Shown in pieces: positions 43,088 through 51,499 of a stretch of DNA of 64,000 nt. Origin of the DNA: CABZJG01 sp902512685 (GTDB lineage Bacteria > Pseudomonadota > Alphaproteobacteria > Rhodobacterales > Rhodobacteraceae); assembly GCA_051201605.1 (NCBI GenBank), contig CP179201.1:3658001-3722000 (forward strand), read 5' to 3'. How positions within the stretch are numbered: position 1 is the first letter of the stretch; the number at the start of each line of letters is the position of its first letter. The translations under genes were made by a program, and so were the position numbers. Below the pieces are notes generated by a model. It was not told the origin of the DNA and did not search any database. It saw only the letters and a list, made by a program, of their open reading frames with translations.

Positions 43088-44788
43088 TTAGATGTAATTG
43101 ACCACTAAAACCAAGCCCAGTAATATCGCGATCCAAACCACCATGGAACCGGTAGGCAGAACTTTAGCAACACCCCTATCTGGACCATATACTCGGAATA
43201 AAAACGCGACAATGCTCTCCAGTGTCTCATGCAACGCCCGGCTCAATCCTGCCCAAAGCTGCGACAGACCAATCGAAGCACCACCCAAAATCCGAGGTAA
43301 AAAGCGCCGGTAAATCCAATCAACATCCAAGTTAACCGCACGTATTTCGGGGGGATGAATGCCACTGCGCATCAACACGGCAAAAGCCAGCAATGCAAAA
43401 CACAGCAATTGCAGCTGTCCAACCACATGCGCCATGGTGTAAGGGCGGTATTCGACTTCATAGGGCAGCAGCGCATAAAGAGTATCGGGGTAAACCCCTA
43501 TGAAAATACAAAGAAACGCGGTGATCCCCATTGCCAGTTGCATATGAACAGGGGCTTCTTTAGGTCTAAGTCCACTGTCATGGCTAAAAAACGTAAAGTA
43601 GGGAATTTTAATTCCTGAATGCGACAGCACGCCAGCTGATGCAAAAACAAGAACAGCCCATATAATTGGATAATGTTCGTTCGCAGTTTCATCTAGGATC
43701 AGTGATTTCGTCACAAAGCCTGAAAACAGCGGAAATGCCGAAATCGCTGCAGCCCCTATGAGGCAGAATACTGCTGTGCGCGGCATGGTCCGGCAAAGCC
43801 CACCCAGCTCTGAAGCTTTAGAGGTTCCAGTGCGAAACAGCACAGCCCCAACGCTCATGAATAATAGCGCTTTGTACAGGATATGGGCGAACGCATGGGA
43901 TGCCGTGCCGTTCAGCGCCATTTCGGTGCCGACCCCGATGCCCACAACCATGAACCCAAGCTGGTTGTTAAGGCTATAGGCCAGAACCCGGCGCAGATCA
44001 TTTTCAATTTCTGCGAAGAAAATCGGAAATAGCGTCATCACAGCGCCGATGTAAATGAGTATCTCGGTGCCGGCAAAACCGCGCGCCAGTGAATATACTG
44101 CCAGTTTGGTGGTAAATGCAGAAAGGATGACAGTGCCGGTGACCGTGGCGGCCGGATAACTATCCTGAAGCCAGTTGTGCATTAGCGGAAAGGCACATTT
44201 CATCCCGAACGAGATAAAGATCAGCCATGTGCCCAAACTTCCCAGCGTCATTGCCCCAAATGCGATAGACTGGGTTTCGCGGTACAAAAGCGCTGTGCCC
44301 GCCAGCAAGATCACGCCTGATGTAATCTGAATTATCAGGTAGCGCATTCCGGTGTGATAGGCCCCTTCGGTGCGCCGCGCCCAGATTAAAAAGACCGATG
44401 TGATCGCAGTGGCTTCCCAGTAGATAAACAAAGTGATCAAATCACCGGCAAAGACCGCCCCGATGGCCGCACCAGCATAAAGCAATGCCGCAAGCTGTTG
44501 CACCGTATCGCGCACATGCCATGCGTAAAGATTTCCCAAAAACGCAGCGATACAGAAAATCAGCGCAAATATGCGCGACAGCTTATCCACACGCATGGTG
44601 TCCAGCGTCAGCCCGAGCAAATCAAATTGGCCGTAAGTTCCCTCTGGCAAGGACCAGACTTGAGCGCCGGCAACCAAGGGGACCAACAAAAGCAAAGCTG
44701 CACGCAGCGGGCCTTTGGGCAATGCGAGCAGCAAAAATGCAGCCGCAATAAATATAAATGCTGTTGGCATCAGGTTAAGCATCATCAT
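43088..44788 (-). CDS. mnhD: Mrp/Mnh antiporter, third NuoL/M/N-like subunit
   Basis: A 566-residue polytopic membrane protein of the proton-conducting subunit family shared with complex I. The conserved helix-5 glutamate is in LFIYWEATAITSV, and lysines lie in GMKCAFPLMHNWLQDSYPA and FTTKLAVYSLAR. The C-terminal 90 residues (after RSGIHPPEIRAVNLDVDW) form an extra tail not present in the two other D-type proteins of the operon. It is the last gene and overlaps the preceding small gene by 14 bases. It may replace the NuoL-like half of MrpA. Confidence 0.87.
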   Translation of the reverse strand: MMMLNLMPTAFIFIAAAFLLLALPKGPLRAALLLLVPLVAGAQVWSLPEGTYGQFDLLGLTLDTMRVDKLSRIFALIFCIAAFLGNLYAWHVRDTVQQLAALLYAGAAIGAVFAGDLITLFIYWEATAITSVFLIWARRTEGAYHTGMRYLIIQITSGVILLAGTALLYRETQSIAFGAMTLGSLGTWLIFISFGMKCAFPLMHNWLQDSYPAATVTGTVILSAFTTKLAVYSLARGFAGTEILIYIGAVMTLFPIFFAEIENDLRRVLAYSLNNQLGFMVVGIGVGTEMALNGTASHAFAHILYKALLFMSVGAVLFRTGTSKASELGGLCRTMPRTAVFCLIGAAAISAFPLFSGFVTKSLILDETANEHYPIIWAVLVFASAGVLSHSGIKIPYFTFFSHDSGLRPKEAPVHMQLAMGITAFLCIFIGVYPDTLYALLPYEVEYRPYTMAHVVGQLQLLCFALLAFAVLMRSGIHPPEIRAVNLDVDWIYRRFLPRILGGASIGLSQLWAGLSRALHETLESIVAFLFRVYGPDRGVAKVLPTGSMVVWIAILLGLVLVVNYI

Positions 44789-45125
44789 GGCCCACCTGCT
44801 CTAATTCTTCCTCAGGGTAGCTTTCGCAATCAATGGCTTTCTCGCCATAGAAATCTTCGGGCCGCTTGATGAAAATCCGCAAGGTCTTGGCTGCAAGGAT
44901 AAGCGCGGTGAACATAACAAACCCATAGGCAGCATAAAATCCGGGGATATATTCGACTGCAAAATGACCATATTTCTTATAGGTAAAATCAGCCAAAAAC
45001 GTCATCAGACATATCCCGGCCAATGCTCCAAAAATTTTGTGCGCATTTGCAGGGTCTGTAAACCACATCAGCACCCGACCCAGTGGTGGGTAGCTGTCGG
45101 GATTGTCAGCGGGCTTTCGGTCCAT
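44775..45125 (-). CDS. Small two-helix membrane protein within the Mrp operon (unknown function)
   Basis: From the ATG at 45125, six bases after GAGGAG, the product has 116 residues. A short polar N terminus (MDRKPADNPDSYPPLGRV) is followed by two hydrophobic helices (about 35-52 and 65-90) and an acidic C-terminal tail ending EEELEQVGHDDA. The open frame continues to 45152 but the ribosome-binding site favours the shorter form. I do not recognise it as any of the canonical Mrp A-G subunits. Its position between two proton-channel genes, with overlaps on the downstream side, makes an accessory subunit likely. Confidence 0.8.
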   Translation of the reverse strand: MDRKPADNPDSYPPLGRVLMWFTDPANAHKIFGALAGICLMTFLADFTYKKYGHFAVEYIPGFYAAYGFVMFTALILAAKTLRIFIKRPEDFYGEKAIDCESYPEEELEQVGHDDA

Positions 45126-45135
45126 CAAACTCTCC

Positions 45136-46608
45136 TCAGTTGCTCGCGCCAAGTGGCATTAAAAACGCTTCAATATAGCCAGCAAAGAAAAACAGCACCA
45201 GACACCCAAGCGCAGTGATCGCTGGCGGCCCCCATACGAGTGGCGATGTTTCAAGATTTTTAACCGGAGCGGCAGCTGCATTATCGCGGATGAAAAAGCC
45301 TTTTCCGACGATAGGCATTAAATAGGCTACATTCAGCAAGGAGCTGACCAAGAGCACGGCAATGATGACCATCTGGCCCGTATCCACTGCACCCATCATC
45401 AACATCCATTTGCTCCAAGACCCCCCAAGCGGAGGCAATCCGATAATTGACAGAGCGCCGATCAGAAATGCACCGAATGTAATTGGCATTGCGCGGCCCA
45501 ACCCGCTCATATCGCTAATCTCGGTTTTATGGGTGGCCACATAAATCGAACCGGCACACATAAAGAGGGTAATTTTACCCATTGCATGCATCACCACGTG
45601 CAGCCCGCCGCCGACAATACCCATGCTGGTCGCCAATGCCATGCCAAGCGTGACATAGCTTAACTGGCTGATTGTTGAATAGGCGAGCCGCGCTTTTAGA
45701 TTATCTTTGGTCATCGCAATGACCGAGGCTGCAACAATCGAAAGCGCCGCCAACCACATCAGCCAAACCGATGCGCCGGTTGTTGCCAGGAAATCGATGC
45801 CAAAAATATAAATGCCTATTTTCAGCATGGTAAAGACGCCAGCTTTCACCACGGCCACAGCATGCAGAAGGGCGCTTACCGGGGTCGGGGCCACCATGGC
45901 CGCCGGCAGCCAGCGGTGAAACGGCATCAATGCGGCCTTGCCAATTCCAAACGCATAAAGCGCTAGCAAGATCGCCGCCATCGGCCCCGCAATATGGTCT
46001 TGCAAAATGCCGCCTTGGGTAAAGTCCAGAGTTCCTGTTAGGCCAAAGGTCCAGATGATGGCGACAAGCTGCAACCCGATTGATGTTGAAATCAGAACTC
46101 CAAGATAGGTCCGCGCGCCCTTGATGGCCTCTGGCGTGCCTTTGTGCGCGACCAGCGGATAGGTCGATAATGTCAGCGCCTCGTAAAACAAAAACAAGGT
46201 GAACATATTGGCGGCAAAAGCGATTCCCATCACCGAGAAAATCGCAAAAGAAAAACAGGCAAAAAACCGAGCGTGATTGTCTTCTTTATTGGTGCGCATA
46301 TAGCCTATGGCGTAGATGTGCGTGACGATCCACAAGCCAGACGCCAAAAGTGCAAACATCAATCCCAAAGGTTCAACATTAAAGGCCAGATCAAGCCCCG
46401 GCAGAACTTCAAATAGCACCAAAGGCGCGGTTGTTTGATTGCCCACGTTGTAAAGGATGACCAATACCACGGCAAAAGTCGCAGCTGCGATCACAAAGGT
46501 CAGACCATCGCGCAGATTATCACGGTGGCGCAATACCAAATTTAGCACAACAGCCACAGCCGGCAGGATCATTGACAAAAGTATAGCTGTTGAGGTGTCC
46601 ATTCCCAT
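45136..46608 (-). CDS. mnhD: Mrp/Mnh antiporter, second D-type (NuoM/N-like) subunit
   Basis: A 490-residue polytopic protein. The helix-5 glutamate is in FLFYEALTLSTYPLV, and the channel lysines are in FGIGKAALMPFHRWLPAAM and HAVAVVKAGVF. The broken-helix region and LIGALSIIGLPPLGGSWSKW are typical of MrpD/NuoM. An alternative start two codons later (46602) is possible. It lies eight bases downstream of the first D-type gene. It retains every residue needed for proton translocation that I can identify. Confidence 0.88.
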   Translation of the reverse strand: MGMDTSTAILLSMILPAVAVVLNLVLRHRDNLRDGLTFVIAAATFAVVLVILYNVGNQTTAPLVLFEVLPGLDLAFNVEPLGLMFALLASGLWIVTHIYAIGYMRTNKEDNHARFFACFSFAIFSVMGIAFAANMFTLFLFYEALTLSTYPLVAHKGTPEAIKGARTYLGVLISTSIGLQLVAIIWTFGLTGTLDFTQGGILQDHIAGPMAAILLALYAFGIGKAALMPFHRWLPAAMVAPTPVSALLHAVAVVKAGVFTMLKIGIYIFGIDFLATTGASVWLMWLAALSIVAASVIAMTKDNLKARLAYSTISQLSYVTLGMALATSMGIVGGGLHVVMHAMGKITLFMCAGSIYVATHKTEISDMSGLGRAMPITFGAFLIGALSIIGLPPLGGSWSKWMLMMGAVDTGQMVIIAVLLVSSLLNVAYLMPIVGKGFFIRDNAAAAPVKNLETSPLVWGPPAITALGCLVLFFFAGYIEAFLMPLGASN

Positions 46609-46616
46609 CGCCTACC

Positions 46617-48143
46617 CTACTCCATACCCGTTGACCCGGCCAAAAGTCCTTCGGCTGCAGTTCTAGACGCGCTCAGGGTCAAATCGCTATCAAGACCAAA
46701 ATAAATACACGCGAGCGCCATGATCCAAAGCGGAATAAGCATGCTCATCGGGGCTTGGCGCGCTTGTAATTCGGCTTTTGATTCAGTCAGGTACAAAGTT
46801 TCAATCATTCGCCAAACATAGATCACAGCCAGTAAGGATGAGGCGACAATCAAGATAGCAATCGGCCACCATCCTGCGTCGAGCGCCGCCTGTACCAATA
46901 ACCATTTGCTGATAAATCCAGCGGTTCCGGGAATTCCAATTAAGGACATACCCGCGATGACCATTGCTGCGCTTGTCCATGGCATGCTTTTTCCCAGACC
47001 GTTTAAATGATGGTAAAAAGATCCGCCTGCACGCAAGACAAAGGCGCCAACGCCCATGAATAAAGCCGCTTTTGTAATTCCGTGATTGAACAATTGGATC
47101 ATCGTCGCCATGAGACCAGCTTGTGAGAAAAACGCGATGCCAAGCAGCATATATCCAATTTGCGCGATACTGGAACAAGCCAGCATTCGTTTCAGGTCGC
47201 GTTGAAAAATTGCCGTCAAGGATGCCCCAAACATTGCCAATAGTGCGAAGGGCAAAATGATCACCTCAAGGGTTGGAACCTGGGCAACAAATCCGGGTTG
47301 AAACACGCTAAACATAAACCGCAAAAGCACATAGATTGCCACTTTGGTTGCGGTTCCAGCCAAAAATGCAGTGATGGCAGAGGGCGCAAACGTATAGGCA
47401 TTGGGAAGCCACAAATGAAGGGGGTAAATGGCAACTTTAAGCCCAACACCCACAACAATAAACGCAAAGGCCGCACGGATCGTGCGGCTATCTGATTGCA
47501 CGGCAATACGCTCTGCCAGATCAGCCATGTTCAACGTGCCGGTAGCCATGTACAGAAAGCCGATCCCAATCACAAAGAACGTTGCGCCAATCGTTCCCAT
47601 AACCAAGTAATCATAAGCCGCGGTCAAAGCCCGCTTATCGCGATGCGATCCCTGCGCAATCAGCACATAGGTCGACAATGACGAAATTTCCAAAAATACA
47701 AAGACATTAAACGCATCCCCCGTGATCACAACGCCCAAAAGCCCCGTTAGACACAATAAATATAGCGCATAGAGCAAGGTCGTACTGCGGCGCGGTATCT
47801 CTGCTTCCAAACTTGCACGGGCATAGGGCAAGATCACTGTGCTGATGCCAGAGACCAAAAACAGTACAAATGCATTGGCAGCGTCTACGCGATATTCAAT
47901 ACCCAAGGGCGGCGCCCAACCGCCTATATGATAGGAAATATAACTGCCATCAAGGACCTGAAGCAGCAGCAAACAGGCAATTACAAATGAGATCGCACTT
48001 GCGACAAAAGCAATTGGCCATGCCAGCTTCCGGCTGCCCAATACCACGATTAATGGCGCTGCGACAAAGGGCACAAGAACCTCTAAGATCGGCAGATGAT
48101 CGACCAATGTTAGCGCCGTGTGGTGAAGCTGTTCAGTGGCCAT
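46617..48143 (-). CDS. mnhD: Mrp/Mnh antiporter, first D-type (MrpD/NuoN-like) subunit
   Basis: A 508-residue polytopic protein, close in size and motif order to MrpD. The key glutamate is in VFVFLEISSLSTYVLIAQG, and lysines are in GLKVAIYPLHLWLPNAYT and GTATKVAIYVLLR. The discontinuous helix contains GIPGTAGFISKWLL. Its ATG shares a base with the mnhC stop (TGATG), which implies coupled translation. Confidence 0.9.
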   Translation of the reverse strand: MATEQLHHTALTLVDHLPILEVLVPFVAAPLIVVLGSRKLAWPIAFVASAISFVIACLLLLQVLDGSYISYHIGGWAPPLGIEYRVDAANAFVLFLVSGISTVILPYARASLEAEIPRRSTTLLYALYLLCLTGLLGVVITGDAFNVFVFLEISSLSTYVLIAQGSHRDKRALTAAYDYLVMGTIGATFFVIGIGFLYMATGTLNMADLAERIAVQSDSRTIRAAFAFIVVGVGLKVAIYPLHLWLPNAYTFAPSAITAFLAGTATKVAIYVLLRFMFSVFQPGFVAQVPTLEVIILPFALLAMFGASLTAIFQRDLKRMLACSSIAQIGYMLLGIAFFSQAGLMATMIQLFNHGITKAALFMGVGAFVLRAGGSFYHHLNGLGKSMPWTSAAMVIAGMSLIGIPGTAGFISKWLLVQAALDAGWWPIAILIVASSLLAVIYVWRMIETLYLTESKAELQARQAPMSMLIPLWIMALACIYFGLDSDLTLSASRTAAEGLLAGSTGME

Positions 48144-48577
48144 CAGCTATGCTCTCCTGTGGCGCGCTCGGATGCCCATTGCTCACTTTTCAGCACGGCA
48201 TTTTCAATCTCGGCAATCTGGTCTTCTTCTATCGTATGGTATTCTTCTCGGATCCGAATGATCAACGCCAATCCTAGCGAGGTTGTGGCAATGCCAACAA
48301 CAATCGCTGTTAGGATCAAAACATGAGGCAAAGGATTTGAATAGACGACGTCTGGGTCCACCTTCATATCCATAGGAAAAATCGGGGCGGTACCGCCAGT
48401 AACTTTCCCAATCGAAATATAAAGCATGAAAACCGAGGTTTGAAAAATATTCAAACCAACAATTTTTTTCACCAAATTACCTTTTGCAACAACAATATAA
48501 AGCCCTGTCATCATCAGCAGAATGAACAGCCAATAATTCAAATGTCCGATAACAAATTCCAAGGTGCCACTATCCAT
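48143..48577 (-). CDS. mnhC: Mrp/Mnh antiporter subunit C (NuoK-like)
   Basis: A NuoK-like protein of about 144 residues with three helices: YWLFILLMMTGLYIVVAKG, then VGLNIFQTSVFMLYISIG, and LILTAIVVGIATTSLGLALI. The second helix region carries the conserved GLNIFQ motif of MrpC. The C-terminal tail of about 30 residues is charged and cytosolic. I use the ATG at 48577; a GTG at 48583 would overlap the mnhB stop by four bases and is also possible. Confidence 0.9.
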   Translation of the reverse strand: MDSGTLEFVIGHLNYWLFILLMMTGLYIVVAKGNLVKKIVGLNIFQTSVFMLYISIGKVTGGTAPIFPMDMKVDPDVVYSNPLPHVLILTAIVVGIATTSLGLALIIRIREEYHTIEEDQIAEIENAVLKSEQWASERATGEHS

Positions 48578-48579
48578 TT

Positions 48580-49020
48580 TCACCAGTCCTCATCGCTTAG
48601 GATTGGCGCGCGGGATGCAAACGCATAATAAACCGCAACCATAACTGCGGTGACGGTAATCCCCACACCCAACTCTACGATTAGAATGCCGTAATGTTGA
48701 CCGTGTTCAGGATGGTGCGGTGCCAATGCCGCGTAATCAAGGTAAGCGTAGCCAGCCAGCAGGCTATAGATGCCCGTACCTGCATAAATCAGCACCCCGA
48801 GAGCAATTAACTTATGCACCAGCCAGGGCGGGAAAACCTGTTTGACTCTCTTTAGAGTGAAAACCAGCCCGTAGATAATAAATCCGGCGGCCATAATCAC
48901 CCCAGCTTGAAATCCGCCGCCAGGTGAATAATCGCCGTGAAATTGAACATAAAGGGCGAAAAGGAAAATCGTACCAACCAAAAGTTTGGTGATCACCCGC
49001 AGGATGAGATGATGGCGCAT
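48580..49020 (-). CDS. mnhB: Mrp/Mnh antiporter subunit B (MnhB domain)
   Basis: A 146-residue membrane protein with four helices. The hallmark HGDYSPGGGFQAGVIMAAGF follows the first helix and identifies the MnhB domain. The C-terminal half contains GILIVELGVGITVTAVMVAVYY, also standard. The ATG overlaps the stop of the preceding gene by one base (TAATG). Confidence 0.92.
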   Translation of the reverse strand: MRHHLILRVITKLLVGTIFLFALYVQFHGDYSPGGGFQAGVIMAAGFIIYGLVFTLKRVKQVFPPWLVHKLIALGVLIYAGTGIYSLLAGYAYLDYAALAPHHPEHGQHYGILIVELGVGITVTAVMVAVYYAFASRAPILSDEDW

Positions 49021-49556
49021 TACGCAGACCCCCCTGTTTCGGGGTCATCTTCATCTTTTCTTCGGCGGGTTCGCAGCCCGCTAATAAGCATCAAGACACC
49101 AATACCCGCAGCAAACACAACGGCCGTTTCACCAAGAGTATCATAGCCGCGATATGAAGCTAAAATTGCAGTCACCGCATTGGGAACCCCAATTTCATGT
49201 GGAATACGTTCTAGATAATCCGGCCCAACATGAATTTGCGCTGGTGCATCGCTTTGACCGAAACTGGGCATGTCAAGCGTGCCATAAACAAGCGCAGCTC
49301 CGGTCACCAGAACCGCCAGCAGAGGGACGGTAGAAGAGCGTTTTGTGCTGCGCTCAGACCGTGCTGTCAAAGCCAGTGTGCCAAGCATTAAGACAGTTGA
49401 AATTGCAGCGCCAACAGCCGCTTCTGTAAAGGCTACATCAACCGCATCCATGGTGACAAACAACAGCGCAGAAAGAAGGCTGAAGACCCCTGAAAGGGTG
49501 ACAACAGCAAACAAGCTTCGGGTGCGCACAACCGCCAGCGCAGTCACGGTAAGCAT
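49020..49556 (-). CDS. Mrp antiporter MbhD-MbhE-type subunit (separate C-terminal part of MrpA)
   Basis: In Bacillus-type Mrp these domains are fused to the C terminus of MrpA; here they form a gene of their own, as in Mbh hydrogenases. AVDVAFTEAAVGAAISTVLM is the MbhD (DUF4040) hallmark and AVTAILASYRGYDTLGETAV the MbhE one. The ATG at 49556 gives 178 residues but begins in the middle of the first hydrophobic helix. The frame is open upstream, where an ATA codon at 49589 follows AGGTG and would restore a full helix beginning ETFINITLFVML. The real start may therefore lie farther upstream. Confidence 0.85.
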   Translation of the reverse strand: MLTVTALAVVRTRSLFAVVTLSGVFSLLSALLFVTMDAVDVAFTEAAVGAAISTVLMLGTLALTARSERSTKRSSTVPLLAVLVTGAALVYGTLDMPSFGQSDAPAQIHVGPDYLERIPHEIGVPNAVTAILASYRGYDTLGETAVVFAAGIGVLMLISGLRTRRRKDEDDPETGGSA

Positions 49557-49630
49557 GACGAAAAGCGTTATGTTGATAAATGTCTCTATTTTGCACCTGT
49601 TAATTGTATTATTAATCTTGCCTTGATTGG

Positions 49631-49975
49631 TTATGCCGGATCTGGGTCATCACTTGTATCATCGTCATAGTTTTTTGGGCGCAAACCTGACACCAAAGCC
49701 GCATTTGCAACCGCATGCGTTGAGGTCGGGCCGGTGATAAATAAGAATACCCCGATGATCAACAGCTTGACCGCTATCAACCCCCAACCTGCTTGAATGA
49801 TCATTCCGGACAGCATCAAAATCACCCCAGCTGACTCGGAAACAGAGGCCGCATGAAGCCGTGTCCAAAAATCGGGAAACCGATAAACACCAATGGCGCC
49901 GACAAGAACGAAAAATGATCCCGCCGAGATTAGTACCCAGCTCAAGATTTCAACAAATAGCTGCCAGCCACTCAT
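49631..49975 (-). CDS. mnhG: Mrp/Mnh antiporter subunit G
   Basis: A 114-residue protein with three helices. GSFFVLVGAIGVYRFPDFWTR and LHAASVSESAGVILMLSGM are the MnhG/PhaG hallmarks. I choose the ATG at 49975 because it overlaps the mnhF stop by four bases (ATGA) and follows AAGGA; the open frame to 50005 is inside mnhF. Confidence 0.92.
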   Translation of the reverse strand: MSGWQLFVEILSWVLISAGSFFVLVGAIGVYRFPDFWTRLHAASVSESAGVILMLSGMIIQAGWGLIAVKLLIIGVFLFITGPTSTHAVANAALVSGLRPKNYDDDTSDDPDPA

Positions 49976-50265
49976 TTGTTGTTTTCCTTTTTTTGGGGCG
50001 TCCACATCACATCGCCAATTGCGCGGTAGCGGAAAAATTTCAGCACTGCAATCGTGCCAACAAAATTTATCAGCGCATAAAGCAGCGCGATATCCAGAAA
50101 GTCTGGCCGCCCAGCCAAAAAACCGACCACACCAATAAACAAAACTGTCTTGGTCCCAAAGGCGTTGACTGCCAAAACCCTGTCATACAAAGTTGGCCCT
50201 TTTATCAATCTTGCCAAAACCAAAAACATGGCTGCAAAAACCGCTATAGCTGCAAGAGAGAACAT
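49972..50265 (-). CDS. mnhF: Mrp/Mnh antiporter subunit F
   Basis: A 97-residue protein with three helices. LARLIKGPTLYDRVLAVNAF is the signature loop of MrpF/PhaF, and DIALLYALINFVGTIAVLKFF the final helix. The ATG overlaps the mnhE stop by one base. Confidence 0.93.
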   Translation of the reverse strand: MFSLAAIAVFAAMFLVLARLIKGPTLYDRVLAVNAFGTKTVLFIGVVGFLAGRPDFLDIALLYALINFVGTIAVLKFFRYRAIGDVMWTPQKKENNK

Positions 50266-50762
50266 TATTTTTGCCCCTCTGTTTCAACAGCTGTCACTCG
50301 GCGGTTCATATCCGCCAATGAGGCATCATCTTCTGGACGATAGCTCAGGGCGTGAACTAAAAATCCACTTTCTTCCGTTTCAATTGAAATCGTTCCCGGT
50401 GTAAGAGTAATCGAATTGGCAAAGATAACCTTTGCTAGATCGGTTGTTTGGCTTTGCTGAACAACCAGCAATTTTTGGCGGATTGGCATTAAGGGTGTTA
50501 AGATTACTCGGGTCACAGCCAAATTGGCTTTTGCTATTTGCCCAAAAAGCCAAATGATATATCCAATAAAGCGCATCGGATTGAGCCGAATATGAACATG
50601 ATCCCCATCGACCTTGTCCATGCGCCATAGAATTACCATGATCAAAAGAACTGAAGCCATCCCAAATCCGATGACCAGCGGTTTGTAGACGCCTGACATC
50701 AAAAGCCATAAAGCCATTAGAAAAATTGCGCTGGCAACTGCCTTCAATGCCTTGTCCCCCAA
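50265..50762 (-). CDS. mnhE: Mrp/Mnh antiporter subunit E
   Basis: First gene of the ten-gene operon. The 165-residue protein has two or three N-terminal helices and the soluble C-terminal domain typical of MnhE, with ANSITLTPGTISIETEESGF and LVHALSYRP. The frame begins with TTG at 50762; a second TTG at 50747 with GGGGGA upstream is equally possible. No ATG is available before the first helix. The promoter must lie in the 293-bp gap to marR. Confidence 0.9.
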   Translation of the reverse strand: MGDKALKAVASAIFLMALWLLMSGVYKPLVIGFGMASVLLIMVILWRMDKVDGDHVHIRLNPMRFIGYIIWLFGQIAKANLAVTRVILTPLMPIRQKLLVVQQSQTTDLAKVIFANSITLTPGTISIETEESGFLVHALSYRPEDDASLADMNRRVTAVETEGQK

Positions 50763-50904
50763 GAGCCCTTAGAAGTTAAACCAAAACAGGCGATCCTAAC
50801 CAGTTTTAAATTAACCCACATTTATCAGATGTATATGTAGAATGTGAATAAATGTTTCAATCCAGATCGACATAATTTTGCATATTTGGGACGAAAAATT
50901 CAGA

Positions 50905-50922
50905 CCTTTGTTGCGACAAAGG
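50905..50922. repeat. Short hairpin in the leader region of the antiporter operon
   Basis: CCTTTGT and ACAAAGG pair over seven bases around the tetraloop TGCG, about 145 bases before the mnhE start. No T-run follows directly on the transcribed strand. The rest of 50763-51055 shows no gene. It may be a leader structure of the antiporter mRNA or a regulator site. Confidence 0.4.
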
Positions 50923-51055
50923 CACTTAGAGTTTCATTTTTGGATGTGAGGATATGCTCAAGGTAAAAATTTCAATATTAAAGCCGCACCTGGACCTGTC
51001 CACTCACAACGCCCTAACAGATTACCTGAAGCCTTTGTTTTAAAATCGGCGTCAT

Positions 51056-51499
51056 TTAGACATCAGATTCTAAACGAAGCCTTAGATCACGCAAAACCGG
51101 CAAAACGCCGCGCAGCTTTTCCCTGCCCAACTCGCCAACAAAAGAGGACACGACAGGGGCGACGGCGGCCAGCGCTGTTTCACGCGCCCGTTTCCCAGCG
51201 GGGCTTAAAGCGACAAGCTTCCGCCGCGCATCATCCCAGTCGGGCCGCACATGAATATAACCAGCAACCTCTAGCTTATTAAGCGTATTGGTCATTGCGC
51301 CACGGGTAACATGAAAACTCTTGGCAAGTTGCGCAGGCGTTCTTTCCTCACCTAGACCCGCCAATTTGTTGAGAACCGAGAAATGCGATAGCTCCATGCC
51401 CTTGGGCAGAACCCTTGCCAACCGATTTCGCAGCAACTGGTCAATCGTCAAAATCTCACTGAACAGCGATATGGCTAGCGGGCTTTGATCATCACTCAT
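51056..51499 (-). CDS. MarR-family transcriptional regulator
   Basis: From the ATG at 51499 (MSDDQSPLAISLF) the protein has 147 residues. The winged helix-turn-helix shows RTPAQLAKSFHVTRGAMTNTLNKL, followed by the wing VRPDWDDARRKLVALSPAG. It overlaps the amidase gene by eight bases, so it is the last gene of comF-grxC-amidase-marR. MarR proteins commonly answer to phenolic compounds or oxidants; neither ligand nor target is visible here. The antiporter operon begins 293 bp beyond its stop and is a possible target. Confidence 0.9.
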   Translation of the reverse strand: MSDDQSPLAISLFSEILTIDQLLRNRLARVLPKGMELSHFSVLNKLAGLGEERTPAQLAKSFHVTRGAMTNTLNKLEVAGYIHVRPDWDDARRKLVALSPAGKRARETALAAVAPVVSSFVGELGREKLRGVLPVLRDLRLRLESDV

